A stretch of 64,000 nucleotides of DNA from Comamonadaceae bacterium M7527. GTDB lineage: Bacteria; Pseudomonadota; Gammaproteobacteria; Burkholderiales; Burkholderiaceae_C. Location: assembly GCA_021044545.1 (NCBI GenBank), contig CP087990.1, forward strand, positions 1,798,001 through 1,862,000, written 5' to 3'. The notes under the pieces were generated by a model that made no database searches, had not been told where the DNA came from, and saw only the letters and a list, made by a program, of their open reading frames with translations. Positions within the stretch are counted from its first letter, which is position 1, and every line of letters starts with the position of its first letter. The position numbers were made by a program, and so were the translations under genes. This document shows, piece by piece, positions 45,513 through 55,048 of the stretch.

Positions 45513-46661
45513 TTACGCGGCGCGTTTTTGCTGGTTCTTAGCGACCATAGCCTGTCGATTTAGATTGGCTATCGGCAACAGTAGGTGCTGGCTTAAGTGG
45601 CTCACCACGGGCACAACGACGCCATCTCCTAAAAGGTGGTAAGCCTCGTTGTATTTTTCAGGTAATTTGTAATCATCCGACAGCCCCATCAACCGTGCAG
45701 CTTCCCGGGTTGAAATTAGCCGGCTTTTGATGCGTGCACCATGTACGATCATGATGGTTTGACGGCTTGAGCCGCCGCCTGGCGTGCGAAGGCATCCGGC
45801 AATGCCGTCAAATCGAACTTCAGCCCGTTGAACACCGCCACGCGTACGCTTGTAAATCGTCCCGACATGAGGCACTTTGTCAGCTTGTGCCGCAATAACT
45901 TTGCGGCGGTGTAGCGGGGACATCATGTCAAGAAGCCGCTTGGTCTCTTCATCTGAATGCCACTTAACGCTGTGTGGATCTCTTTCTACTAACGAGTCAA
46001 GAGTTGTTGATGCTTGTTTGTTTTGAGGTAAATGCCACCACCGCCAAAGAGTCTTGGTTGAATTACTCAATCGGTTGTGTGCTTTTAACATCGCGACAGG
46101 GTGCCAAGCTGGGTTAGGGGTGCCGGTGTGACTTCTTTCGGGCAATGACAATCCTGAGTCTATACCTACGATAAAAAGTCGTGGACGTGACTGTGGCAAA
46201 AAATGAACAGCGTCTATTAGCAAGGCTCCGACGAGATAACCTTCAAGCGCAAATGCGTCAACGATTGTTTCGAAATCTTTTCCGTCGTTAGAGGTGAGTG
46301 CTCCAAGTACATTCTCTAAAACAATCATCTTTGGTTTACGACCTTCGACGTTTAGGCTGGTGACTAACTTCCAGAATCCCCAAAAGGCTCCGGAATGGTT
46401 GCCGCCAAGCCCTGCACCAGAGCCTGCGAGCGATAGGTCTTGGCACGGGAAAGAGCCCCATGCCATAGTTACACAGCCAGGGAGCTCGGCAGGTTGGACA
46501 GCATAAATGTCCTTTAACGCAAGGTGTTCACTGCCCCAGTTGGCTTTATAGGAGTTGCCCTTGGTTGGACAGATGTCGTTGGCAAAGGTGCAACGCCAGC
46601 TTGCGCCCAGTCCCGCTCTGGCCATGCCGCCACCCGCGAAAAATTCGTAAAAACTATACAT
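45513..46661 (-). CDS. C5-cytosine DNA methyltransferase
   Basis: A 382-residue C5-methyltransferase. Motif I is FFAGGGMARAGL, motif IV GSFPCQDLS (catalytic Cys), motif VI ENV, motif VIII QSRPRLF and motif X GDGVVVPV. The target-recognition region between VIII and IX (about residues 185-290) is not recognisable, so the site is unknown. It lies downstream of a GIY-YIG nuclease gene on the same strand, which suggests a restriction-modification pair. Codon use and base composition look less GC-rich than neighbouring metH and comM, consistent with transfer. A promoter with a nested palindrome lies just upstream. Confidence 0.9.
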   Translation of the reverse strand: MYSFYEFFAGGGMARAGLGASWRCTFANDICPTKGNSYKANWGSEHLALKDIYAVQPAELPGCVTMAWGSFPCQDLSLAGSGAGLGGNHSGAFWGFWKLVTSLNVEGRKPKMIVLENVLGALTSNDGKDFETIVDAFALEGYLVGALLIDAVHFLPQSRPRLFIVGIDSGLSLPERSHTGTPNPAWHPVAMLKAHNRLSNSTKTLWRWWHLPQNKQASTTLDSLVERDPHSVKWHSDEETKRLLDMMSPLHRRKVIAAQADKVPHVGTIYKRTRGGVQRAEVRFDGIAGCLRTPGGGSSRQTIMIVHGARIKSRLISTREAARLMGLSDDYKLPEKYNEAYHLLGDGVVVPVVSHLSQHLLLPIANLNRQAMVAKNQQKRAA

Positions 46662-46714
46662 GTCGCCGCCTGTAAAAACTGTTTATTTATACAGCATCAG
46701 GCGACACGTGTCCA
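46661..46714 (-). promoter_or_regulatory. Methyltransferase promoter overlapped by a LexA-like and nested palindromes
   Basis: On the minus strand TGGACA (46714-46709) and TATAAA (46691-46686) are spaced by 17 bases, a good sigma-70 promoter. The -10 lies inside CTGTATAAATAAACAG (46694-46679), which fits the LexA pattern CTG-N10-CAG with two mismatches to the full E. coli consensus. Outer arms TGTCGCC (46661-46667) and GGCGACA (46700-46706) and the palindrome GACACGTGTC (46703-46712) surround it. A repressor here would block the promoter. Confidence 0.6.
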
Positions 46715-46753
46715 GCAAAGTTGCTAAAGTAAAGAAGCTGGCCCTTTAGTCGT

Positions 46754-47323
46754 CTAAACGTCATTTGGGTCTGAATCGGCAGAACCAATTAGCAACGAGT
46801 GGTATTTGGTCAGGCGTTGAAAGTGAGCATCCATCGCACCAGCAATCTGGCTTGAGTTTTTAACGGCGAGAAAATGCCCAACGATCTGGGCATAGTGGTT
46901 TGCTTGTCTTGGTAGCCGCTGCTCTGGGGCCTGTCTTTCGATGATCTCTTTGCTCGACATCACCTGAACTCGGTGGAATGACTTTGGAATGGGTGACTTT
47001 GAGGGGGTAGCTGGCACCGTCCCGTTCATCAGTTTCGATTTTGTATTGAAGTAGTGATATAGGCGGTTTTCCGTGGGCGTTATCTCGTTCAAGTCTGTGA
47101 TCGGGTAGGCCCACACGTACGCGATTTCCCACACGTCAATTTGACGATTCGCAATGATGTCTGATCGGGCCGAAGTCAAGTGACGCGACACTCGCGATCG
47201 GATGCCGTCCTTTGACTGCCCAACATAAATGGGAACCTCGTCTAAGTCGCACAAGACATAGACTCCTGTTGCTGTGGGTAACTCTTTCATTGCTTTTCTG
47301 CGGAAGTCAAAATCTGTCGTCAT
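46754..47323 (-). CDS. GIY-YIG family nuclease, probable restriction endonuclease
   Basis: A 189-residue GIY-YIG protein. The core GVYVLCD...IYVGQSKDGIRSRVSRH gives the GIY and YIG-like strands with Arg, and TENRLYHYF supplies the catalytic Glu with a following conserved Asn (LMNG). It is paired with a C5-methyltransferase gene (92-base gap, same strand), as in some type II restriction systems with GIY-YIG enzymes. A strong AAGGAG site precedes the ATG. The C-terminal half (about 110-189) is unfamiliar and may hold specificity. It could also be a repair nuclease. Confidence 0.78.
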   Translation of the reverse strand: MTTDFDFRRKAMKELPTATGVYVLCDLDEVPIYVGQSKDGIRSRVSRHLTSARSDIIANRQIDVWEIAYVWAYPITDLNEITPTENRLYHYFNTKSKLMNGTVPATPSKSPIPKSFHRVQVMSSKEIIERQAPEQRLPRQANHYAQIVGHFLAVKNSSQIAGAMDAHFQRLTKYHSLLIGSADSDPNDV

Positions 47324-47450
47324 AGGTCTCCTTCATAGCTTGTAGTCAAGTTTCATACATTAAAGATTGGGCGTGGCCGCTGGTTTGTTTCTCCTACGCC
47401 AAGTACCAAGCCCTAGATCAAACATGAAGCGGAGGCGGTAGATTCCCGAA

Positions 47451-49010
47451 CTAGTGGGCATTTGACAACACCCGCTGGTATTGCACCGCCTCTGCCACGT
47501 GGCCGCTGCTCACATTAGCGCTGTCTTCTAGGTCGGCAATGGTTCTGGCCACGCGCATGACGCGGTGCATGCGTCTGGCCGACCATTGCAGTTTGGTGGC
47601 GGCTTGTTGTACAAAGGCTTTGGCATCAGGCGCTAGGTGCATGTGGTTGGTGAGTGACTCACCCACTAGTAAGTTGTTGGCGCAGCCTTGCCTTTGTTGA
47701 GCGCGCGCATGGGCTGCTGTAACGCGTTGTTGTATGGTTTCGCTGCTGTCATCAGCGGTGTGAGGCTGGTGGTTCAGTAGCGCTTCTGGCGGCACGGCCT
47801 GTACGTTGATGTGTAGGTCTATGCGGTCCAGCAGTGGGCCTGATAGTTTGCCTTGGTAGCGACTCACCTGGTCTGGTGTGCAGCGGCACTGTTTGGTGGC
47901 GTGTCCCAATAAGCCGCAAGGGCAGGGGTTCATGGCTGCAATCAGTTGAAACCTTGCTGGAAACTCCGCTTGGTGCGCGGCACGCGCAATGCGAATAACG
48001 CCAGTCTCAAGCGGTTCGCGCAAGGCTTCCAGGCTGGCTCTTGCAAACTCTGGAAATTCATCTAAAAACAGCACCCCGTTGTGCGCCAGCGATATTTCTC
48101 CTGGCTTGGGCGGTGAGCCGCCGCCCACCAGGGCCACAGCGCTGGCGGTGTGGTGAGGCGCTGCAAAAGGGCGTTTGCCGTATGAGTCGGCGTCAAAGCG
48201 CCCAACCAGTGACGCCACGGCCGCGCTGGCCAAGGCTTCGTCTGGTGTCATGGCGGGCAGCAGCCCGGCGAAGCGTTGCGCCAGCATGGATTTGCCCGCG
48301 CCAGGTGGGCCCACCATGAGTACGCTGTGTTTGCCAGCTGCTGCGATTTCAAGTGCACGCTTAACGCCTTGCTGACCCAACACATCACGCATGTTGGGGC
48401 CGCTGTGGTCGGGTTTTGGTGCGGGCGCTTGCACCACACACCAGCCTGAGCCGTCACTGTTGTCATGGTGTTGTGCGCGAATGGCATCGGGTTGTAGCTG
48501 CGCCACCACATCGCTCAGGTGTGCTGCGCGTATCACGCGCAAGCCCGGCACCCAGGCGGCCTCTTCAGCGCTACCGGGCGGCAGTACCAGCATGCGGGGC
48601 TGGTCAGCGGGGGCATGCTGCATTGCCAAGCCCATAGCCAGCGCGCCACGCACGGCGCGCAGCTCACCACTTAGCGACAACTCGCCTGCAAACTCGTAGC
48701 GCGCCAGTTGTGTTGCATCCACAAAGCCTGCCGCACATAGCACGCCCAAGGCAATAGGCAAGTCAAAGCGTCCCGAGTCTTTGGGCAAATCGGCAGGGGC
48801 GAGGTTGACCGTGATGCGCTTGTTATTGGGAAACGTCAAGCAGCTGTTGGCAATGGCGGCGCGCACGCGTTCACGCGCTTCTTTCACCTCGGTGTCGGCC
48901 AAGCCTACCAACGTGAAGCTGGGCAGGCCATTGGCCAAGTCCACTTCTACGGTCACAGGCATGGCTGATAAACCAGCCAAGGCCCTGGTCTGCACATGTG
49001 CCAGGCTCAT
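47451..49010 (-). CDS. comM: ComM/YifB family Mg-chelatase-like AAA+ ATPase
   Basis: A 519-residue AAA+ ATPase that helps branch migration during natural transformation in Vibrio and Haemophilus. An N-terminal ChlI/Lon-like fold (VEVDLANGLPSFTLVGLADTEVKEARERVRAA) precedes Walker A GPPGAGKSMLAQR, LFLDEFPEF and the C-terminal Mg-chelatase domain. The ATG at 49010 with GGGAG upstream is chosen. It is divergent from glnK. Confidence 0.95.
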   Translation of the reverse strand: MSLAHVQTRALAGLSAMPVTVEVDLANGLPSFTLVGLADTEVKEARERVRAAIANSCLTFPNNKRITVNLAPADLPKDSGRFDLPIALGVLCAAGFVDATQLARYEFAGELSLSGELRAVRGALAMGLAMQHAPADQPRMLVLPPGSAEEAAWVPGLRVIRAAHLSDVVAQLQPDAIRAQHHDNSDGSGWCVVQAPAPKPDHSGPNMRDVLGQQGVKRALEIAAAGKHSVLMVGPPGAGKSMLAQRFAGLLPAMTPDEALASAAVASLVGRFDADSYGKRPFAAPHHTASAVALVGGGSPPKPGEISLAHNGVLFLDEFPEFARASLEALREPLETGVIRIARAAHQAEFPARFQLIAAMNPCPCGLLGHATKQCRCTPDQVSRYQGKLSGPLLDRIDLHINVQAVPPEALLNHQPHTADDSSETIQQRVTAAHARAQQRQGCANNLLVGESLTNHMHLAPDAKAFVQQAATKLQWSARRMHRVMRVARTIADLEDSANVSSGHVAEAVQYQRVLSNAH

Positions 49011-49206
49011 GTCTTGTCTCCCTGATGTGTGGTGAGCGCTTTTGGTGCACGCCTTTTTATTGGGCATTGTGCACCAGCATTTGGGGTGCGTCTCGCACTA
49101 TCGTGGTGCGCAGGCGGTGGTCAATAGCGTGTGATACCCCGCACAGTCTGCCTGGCACGGCTTGTGCAATGCAACAACAGACCAATTGTTCAAAAGAGGA
49201 TTTCCC

Positions 49207-49545
49207 ATGAAGTTAATCACCGCCATCATCAAACCGTTCAAGTTGGACGAAGTGCGTGAGGCCTTGTCTGCGATAGGTGTGCAGGGCATTACCGTGACCG
49301 AAGTGAAGGGTTTTGGTCGCCAAAAAGGCCATACCGAGTTGTACCGAGGTGCCGAATACGTTGTGGATTTTTTGCCAAAGGTTCGCCTTGAGGCGGCTGT
49401 GCCTGCCGACTTGACCGAGCGCGCTATTGAGGCCATCGAAGGTGCGGCACGTACCGGCAAGATTGGCGACGGCAAGATTTTTGTGACCACTGTTGAGCAA
49501 GTAGTGCGTATCCGCACCGGTGAGACTGGCCCTGCTGCGCTGTAA
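49207..49545 (+). CDS. glnK: Nitrogen regulatory protein P-II
   Basis: A 112-residue P-II trimer subunit that senses nitrogen, 2-oxoglutarate and ATP/ADP. Tyr51 in TELYRGAEYVVDF is the uridylylation site on the T-loop; TGKIGDGKIFV is the C-terminal signature. The ATG at 49207 is chosen because the MKLITAIIKPFKLD start is invariant. It lies 51 bases before amtB, so it is named glnK; it controls AmtB by binding its cytoplasmic face. Confidence 0.95.
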   Translation: MKLITAIIKPFKLDEVREALSAIGVQGITVTEVKGFGRQKGHTELYRGAEYVVDFLPKVRLEAAVPADLTERAIEAIEGAARTGKIGDGKIFVTTVEQVVRIRTGETGPAAL

Positions 49546-49596
49546 GCACCCGCTCACACCAAAACCCTGATTCAATTATTCATAGAGGACAAACAG

Positions 49597-50918
49597 ATGA
49601 CTTTCTCACCGCCTTCATCACTGCTTAAGTGGCTGCCCTTGCCACTTTTAGCCATGGGCTCTGGCGCGTTTGCGCAAGACGTCGCCGCCACTGTCAGCAA
49701 GGGCGACGTCACTTGGATGATGCTGTCTACCTTGCTGGTTGTCATGATGGCCGTGCCCGGCTTGGCGCTCTTTACGGCGGCCTGGTGCGCACTAAAAACA
49801 TGTTGTCGGTGCTCATGCAAGTCATGGTGGTGTTCGCACTCATCGTGGTGCTGTGGGCCGTATATGGCTACTCTTTGGCGTTTGGCGCCGAGGGCCTGAT
49901 CATTGGTGACTTCAGTCGCGTGTTCCTGATGGGCATCACACCCGATTCGTTGGCCGACACCTTCACCGAAGGCGTCAAGATTCCTGAGTACATCTTTGTC
50001 GCGTTCCAGGCCACGTTTGCTGGTATCACTTGTGCACTAATCGTGGGCTCATTTGCCGAGCGCATGAAGTTTGCGGCCGTGCTGTTGTTCAGCGTGTTGT
50101 GGTTCACATTTGCTTACCTGCCCATTGCACACATGGTGTGGGGTGTGGGCGGCTACTTGTTGGACAAAGGCGCCCTGGACTTTGCCGGCGGCACCGTTGT
50201 ACACATCAACGCTGGCGTGGCCGGTTTGGTAGGTGCTTACATGTTGGGCAAGCGGATTGGCTACGGCCGTGAAGCCATGGCGCCTCACAGCCTGACCCTC
50301 ACCATGGTTGGCGCGGCATTGTTGTGGGTAGGCTGGTTTGGCTTTAACGCAGGCTCTAATCTAGAAGCCACTTCAGGTGCAACGTTGGCCTTTGTGAACA
50401 CTTTATTGGCACCAGCAGCAGCTGTGTTGGCCTGGTGTATTGGCGAAGTCATGACCAAGGGCAAGGCTTCCATGCTGGGTGCAGCGTCTGGCTTGGTGGC
50501 GGGTTTGGTGGGTATCACCCCAGCTTGTGGCTCGGTAGGCCCAATGGGTGCCATTGCCATCGGTTTGGCATGCGGCTTTGTCTGCTTGTGGGGTGTGACA
50601 GGCTTCAAGCGCATGATTGGTGCCGACGACTCACTGGACGTATTCGGTGTGCACGGCTTGGGCGGTATTGTCGGTGCGGTGCTCACTGGCGTGTTTGCAG
50701 CCCCTAGCCTGGGCGGCACAGGTGGTGCTGACTTCAACATTGCCAGCCAGGTTTGGATCCAGACAGAGGGTGTGCTCATCACCATAGTCTGGTCTGGCAT
50801 CGTGGCATTTGTTGCCTACAAGCTGGTAGACATGTTGGTTGGTCTGCGTGTAACTGAAGACTCAGAGCGCGAAGGTCTGGACATCACGTCTCATGGTGAG
50901 ACCGCGTACCACATGTAA
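49597..50918 (+). CDS. amtB: Ammonium transporter AmtB, frameshifted in this sequence
   Basis: An ammonium channel, about 440 residues once repaired, with a signal peptide (LLAMGSGAFAQ) and eleven expected helices. The first frame runs to MAVPGLALF; the second frame from about 49774 gives YGGLVRTKNMLSV. One T is missing from a T run (49771-49773). The pore His pair is present (VVHINAGVAGL and FGVHGLGGIVG). It is coupled with glnK. Confidence 0.95.
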
Positions 50919-50950
50919 AAGACCAATCCTGGGCCAGCCCCGGGCTTACC

Positions 50951-50988
50951 AAAAGCCGCTGCACCTGCATGGGTGTGGCGGCTTTTTT
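50951..50988 (+). terminator. Rho-independent terminator after amtB
   Basis: AGCCGC and GCGGCT stem with an extended middle (GCACC/GGGTG) and a T run after. It is about 33 bases after the amtB stop. Confidence 0.85.
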
Positions 50989-51089
50989 ATGGTGGCTGCG
51001 GTGTAGATGGGGGGTTAGCCCCACAGTGGCGAGCAGTGGGCCAAAAATTTGGGCTTTGGCGTTAAGAAAATTCAGCCCCAGCCCTGGGT

Positions 51090-52289
51090 GTGACCGCTAA
51101 CATGACAGGCATGCAAGCCCTTACCCCTACCGATTCGTCTAACGCCACCCCAGCTGCGCCTGCCCAGCAGCAAGCGCAAGCCGTTCAAGCGCTGGGTCAG
51201 CGCATTCGCGCAGCCAACGATGCAAGGCACGTGTTGCGCGTGCGCGGTGGCGGCAGTAAAGATTTTTATGGCCAGCCGCTGCGAGGCGAGGTGTTGGATA
51301 CGAGCGCGCTCAACCATGTGTTGTCGTATGAGCCTACCGAGTTGGTGATCACGGTGGGGGCAGGCATGAAGCTGGATGCACTGACCCAACTGCTGGCCGA
51401 ACAGCAGCAATGCTTGCCGTGTGATCCGCCGCTGTTTGGTGGTGCCACTGTTGGTGGCATGGTGGCCAGCGCCTTATCTGGCCCGGCCCGCGCCAGCGTG
51501 GGCGGGGTGAAAGACTTTGTACTGGGCATAGAAATGCTAGACGGCGCTGGCCAGGCTTTGCGCTTTGGTGGCCAGGTCATGAAAAACGTGGCGGGCTACG
51601 ACATGAGCCGCTTGATGGTGGGCTCATTGGGTACCTTGGGGGTGCTCACTGAGGTCTCACTCAAGGTGCTGCCCATTGCAACGGCGCAAGCCACGCTGAA
51701 ACTGGTGTGTACGCAAGAACAGGCGCTTACCATGCTGAACAAATGGGGCGGCCAGCCGCTGCCACTGAACGCCAGCACTTGGCTGGCCGAGTCAGGCCAG
51801 GGCGCTTTGTATGTGCGCTTGCGAGGCGCCAAGGCCGCTGTGGATACCGCTTGCCAAACCATGGCCGCAGGTGCGGCGGGTGACGGTGCCACTTGCACAC
51901 AACTGGACGCCGAGCAAGCCGATGCGCTTTGGACCAGCTGGCGCGAACAAAGCCACGATTTTTTCAAACCCAAGTCCAGTACGCATTGCTTGTGGCGCCT
52001 GAGCGTGGCGCAAACTGCGCCCGTCATAGGGCTGTCGTCAGACACATTGGTGGAGTGGCATGGTGCGCAGCGCTGGGTATGGGCGCCTGCCAGTCAAGCG
52101 GGCGCGGTGCGTCAAGCGGCCCAAGAGGCGGGTGGTCACGCCACATTGTTTAGGGTTAGTCAAAGCGGCGGCGAGGCTGACAAGGCCGTTGGCGTATTTC
52201 ACGCCCCGCAACACGCCATTGCAGACATAGGCCAGCGCTTGCGCGTGCAACTGGACGCCGCCGGCGTTTTTGCCACGCAGCGCATGTAA
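51090..52289 (+). CDS. glcE: Glycolate oxidase FAD-binding subunit GlcE
   Basis: A 399-residue FAD-binding subunit of glycolate oxidase. The FAD-binding type 4 region has RVRGGGSKDFYG, ELVITVGAGM and ATVGGMVASALSGPARA, and VKDFVLGIEMLDG. The start is a GTG at 51090 or ATG at 51102. It is followed by glcF after 39 bases. The catalytic partner GlcD is not adjacent. Confidence 0.92.
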   Translation: MTANMTGMQALTPTDSSNATPAAPAQQQAQAVQALGQRIRAANDARHVLRVRGGGSKDFYGQPLRGEVLDTSALNHVLSYEPTELVITVGAGMKLDALTQLLAEQQQCLPCDPPLFGGATVGGMVASALSGPARASVGGVKDFVLGIEMLDGAGQALRFGGQVMKNVAGYDMSRLMVGSLGTLGVLTEVSLKVLPIATAQATLKLVCTQEQALTMLNKWGGQPLPLNASTWLAESGQGALYVRLRGAKAAVDTACQTMAAGAAGDGATCTQLDAEQADALWTSWREQSHDFFKPKSSTHCLWRLSVAQTAPVIGLSSDTLVEWHGAQRWVWAPASQAGAVRQAAQEAGGHATLFRVSQSGGEADKAVGVFHAPQHAIADIGQRLRVQLDAAGVFATQRM

Positions 52290-52328
52290 GCGCACACGCT
52301 TCACAACACTTAAAACATACGAGACAGC

Positions 52329-53581
52329 ATGCAAACCACGCTAGCCCCCGAGTACAAGGACACCGCCGACGGCCAAGCCGCAGAGGCCATATTGCGCAAG
52401 TGTGTGCACTGCGGTTTTTGTACGGCAACATGCCCTACCTATCAACTGTTAGGCGACGAGTTAGACGGCCCGCGCGGACGTATTTATCTCATCAAGCAAG
52501 TGCTGGAAGGCCAAACGCCAACGCGTAAAACCCAACTGCATTTGGACCGCTGCTTAACCTGCCGCAACTGCGAAACCACTTGCCCAAGTGGAGTGCAATA
52601 CGGCCACTTGGTGGACATTGGCCGCAAGCTGGTAGACGACAAAGTCGCTCGCCCCCTGCCAGAGCGCCTTTTGCGCACGGCGCTTAAAGAAGGCTTGCCC
52701 TCTAAAGCGTTTGCGCCTGCTATGAAGCTGGGCCAAAGTGTGCGTGGCTTGTTGCCCGCAGCGCTGAAGGCAAGGTGTCTGCCAAGCAAGCGTCTGGCGC
52801 GTGGCCTACGCGCACACATGCGCGCCAGGTCCTGATGCTGGCCGGTTGTGTACAGCCCGCCATGATGCCCAATGTCAACACCGCCACAGCGCGCGTGTTG
52901 GACGCGGTAGGCGTGCAAACGGTGGTGGCGCCCAGCGCAGGTTGCTGCGGTGCGGTGAAGTTTCACCTCAATGACCATGACGGCGGCAAAGCGCACATGC
53001 GCGCCAACATTGATGCGTGGTGGCCGTTTATTGAGCCCGCCGATGGCAGCAAGCCGGTTGAGGCCATAGTGATGAACGCATCAGGCTGCGGCGTGATGGT
53101 GAAAGATTACGGCCATGTGCTCCAGGACGATGCGGTTTATGCCGACAAGGCGCGCCGCGTGAGCGAACTGACAAAAGACTTGAGCGAGTTGTTGCCAGAT
53201 TGGGTAGAGCCGTTGCAAGCGCTGCTAAAGCCAGACCATACAGCCAGACAAATGTTGGCCTACCACCCGCCTTGCACCTTGCAGCATGGCCAGCAGCTGC
53301 GCGGCGGTGTTGAACAGCATTTGGGCGCTTTGGGCTTTCAAGTGGCGGTGGCCAATAACGAGTCCAACTTGTGTTGCGGCTCGGCAGGCACCTACTCGGT
53401 GCTCAATCCGGGTTTGTCCAAGCAGCTGCGTGACCGAAAGTTGGGTCACTTGGCCGAGCTGGGCGCGCCAACCATCGTGTCGGCCAACGTGGGTTGCATC
53501 AGCCACCTGCAAAGTGGCACCGATGTGCCAGTGCGCCATTGGGTTGAGGTGTTAGACGACGCCGTGCAAGCGGCCAGCTAA
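52329..53581 (+). CDS. glcF: Glycolate oxidase iron-sulfur subunit GlcF, frameshifted in this sequence
   Basis: An iron-sulfur subunit, about 417 residues once repaired. The first frame has two 4Fe-4S motifs (CVHCGFCTATCP and CLTCRNCETTCP). The second frame, from about 52771, has LMLAGCVQP, AGCCGAVKFH, HPPCTLQHGQ and NLCCGSAGTY, the CCG domains. The break is at 52769-52770; GGG instead of GG restores it. It passes electrons from GlcD/GlcE to the respiratory chain. Its stop overlaps that of lplT. Confidence 0.93.
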
Positions 53582-54861
53582 AGTGTGTGCGGCTCGTCCC
53601 GCGCAATGGACATGAGCCGCGCCAGCTCTTCGGGGTGCGCGCGCATGTTGTGCGCGTGCCAGCGCTGAATGAGGTACATCACGCCGGCGACCAGCAGCCC
53701 AAAGCATGCAATGGAGGCGTAGGCACTAACGCCCACAGCTGTGGCAAAGCTGTACAACATCCCCAAGCCCAAAATGCAAGCTTGCTCGTTGAAGTTTTGC
53801 ACCGCTATTGACCGGCCTGCGCCCATCAGGTTGTGGCCTCGGTGTTGCAACAGTGCATTCATGGGCACCACCAAAAAGCCGCCAACGCCACCCAGCACAA
53901 TTAAAAACGGAATGGCCAGCCACAGCTTGTCAATCACGTTGAGCAGCAGCACCAACAATCCCAGAACCACACCCAGCGGCATGAGTTTGCAAGCCCAGTC
54001 CAGGCGCATGCGCATAGATGCCACCACTGCGCCAACAGCCGTGCCAATGGCCACGACACCTACCAGTTTGGCCGCTTGTGTGGTGGAGTAGTTCAGCGCC
54101 ACAGCCGCCCAAGCCAACACGATGTAGCGCAGGTTGCCGCTGACGCCCCAAAACAAAGTGGTGGTGGCAAGCGAGATTTGCCCCAGCTTGTCGTGCCATA
54201 AACGCTTGTTACAGCCGTAAAAGTCGGGCACCAGCGTCCACAGCTTGCGCGGCATGGGGCGCAAGGTGACCGTGGTGCGGGGTATACGGGTGTTAAACCA
54301 AGCCGCCAGTGCATACACAAACACCAAGCTGACTATGGCCGATTGCGCCACGGTGTCAATGCCCAAGTTGACGACTGGCACGTCAATCGCAAGAAGCCAC
54401 GGGCCAATGACTGGCCCTACCAATTGCCCGCCCAGTACCACGCCCAAAATAATAGAGCCAATGGTTAAGCCCTCTATCCAACCATTGGCCTTGACCAGTT
54501 GCGAGGCTGGCAACAGCTCTGTGAGAATGCCGTATTTGGCGGGCGAATAGGCCGCCGCACCCAAGCCCACCACGGCATAAGCCATTAGTGGGTGGCTGCC
54601 CCACAGCATCATCAAGCAGCCCACCACTTTGATGGCGTTGCTGATGAACATGACCTGACCCTTTGGCCTGGCGTCTGCAAATGCACCCACCCAGGGTGCC
54701 AACACCACATAGAACAGCGCAAACATAGGCACCAAAGCGGCAGCTTGCCATACGGGTGCGCCAGTGTTGCGCAGCAGCGCAACAGCAACGACGAACAGCG
54801 CGTTGTCAGCCAAAGAGCTGAAAAACTGCGCCGACATGATGGTGTAGAAGCCGCGCTTCAT
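53578..54861 (-). CDS. lplT: Lysophospholipid transporter LplT
   Basis: A 427-residue major-facilitator protein with about twelve helices that flips lysophospholipids inward for repair by Aas. MSAQFFSSLADNALFVVAVALL is the family N-terminus, with YSPAKYGILTELLPASQLVKANGWIEG and LVVPMNALLQHRGHNLMGAG. No acyltransferase gene is adjacent. It overlaps glcF tail to tail and is divergent from alr. Confidence 0.94.
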   Translation of the reverse strand: MKRGFYTIMSAQFFSSLADNALFVVAVALLRNTGAPVWQAAALVPMFALFYVVLAPWVGAFADARPKGQVMFISNAIKVVGCLMMLWGSHPLMAYAVVGLGAAAYSPAKYGILTELLPASQLVKANGWIEGLTIGSIILGVVLGGQLVGPVIGPWLLAIDVPVVNLGIDTVAQSAIVSLVFVYALAAWFNTRIPRTTVTLRPMPRKLWTLVPDFYGCNKRLWHDKLGQISLATTTLFWGVSGNLRYIVLAWAAVALNYSTTQAAKLVGVVAIGTAVGAVVASMRMRLDWACKLMPLGVVLGLLVLLLNVIDKLWLAIPFLIVLGGVGGFLVVPMNALLQHRGHNLMGAGRSIAVQNFNEQACILGLGMLYSFATAVGVSAYASIACFGLLVAGVMYLIQRWHAHNMRAHPEELARLMSIARDEPHTL

Positions 54862-55048
54862 TTAAGTGGGGTTATTGTTGGATGAGGTAGACCTGCGCAG
54901 CGCCGGCCGGTAGCTGGTTATAGCACGCGCCAAGGTGGTGCCTGAATTGCCATGTTTGGCCTATGTCGTCACCCGGTGACAAAGCGAGCCGGGTTATGCT
55001 GTCACTTGCGACATCCCGCAACAATTCGCAACACATACAACAAGCCAT

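Noticed and set aside
46703..46712. GACACGTGTC as a parS site
   Set aside because: The flanks do not match the parS consensus; it is better read as part of the methyltransferase control region.
47415..47455. tRNA or tmRNA 3'-end-like sequence (possible attachment site) next to the restriction genes
   Set aside because: The T-loop does not fit (TTCGGGAAT), and no acceptor stem partner was found; part of it is the comM stop.
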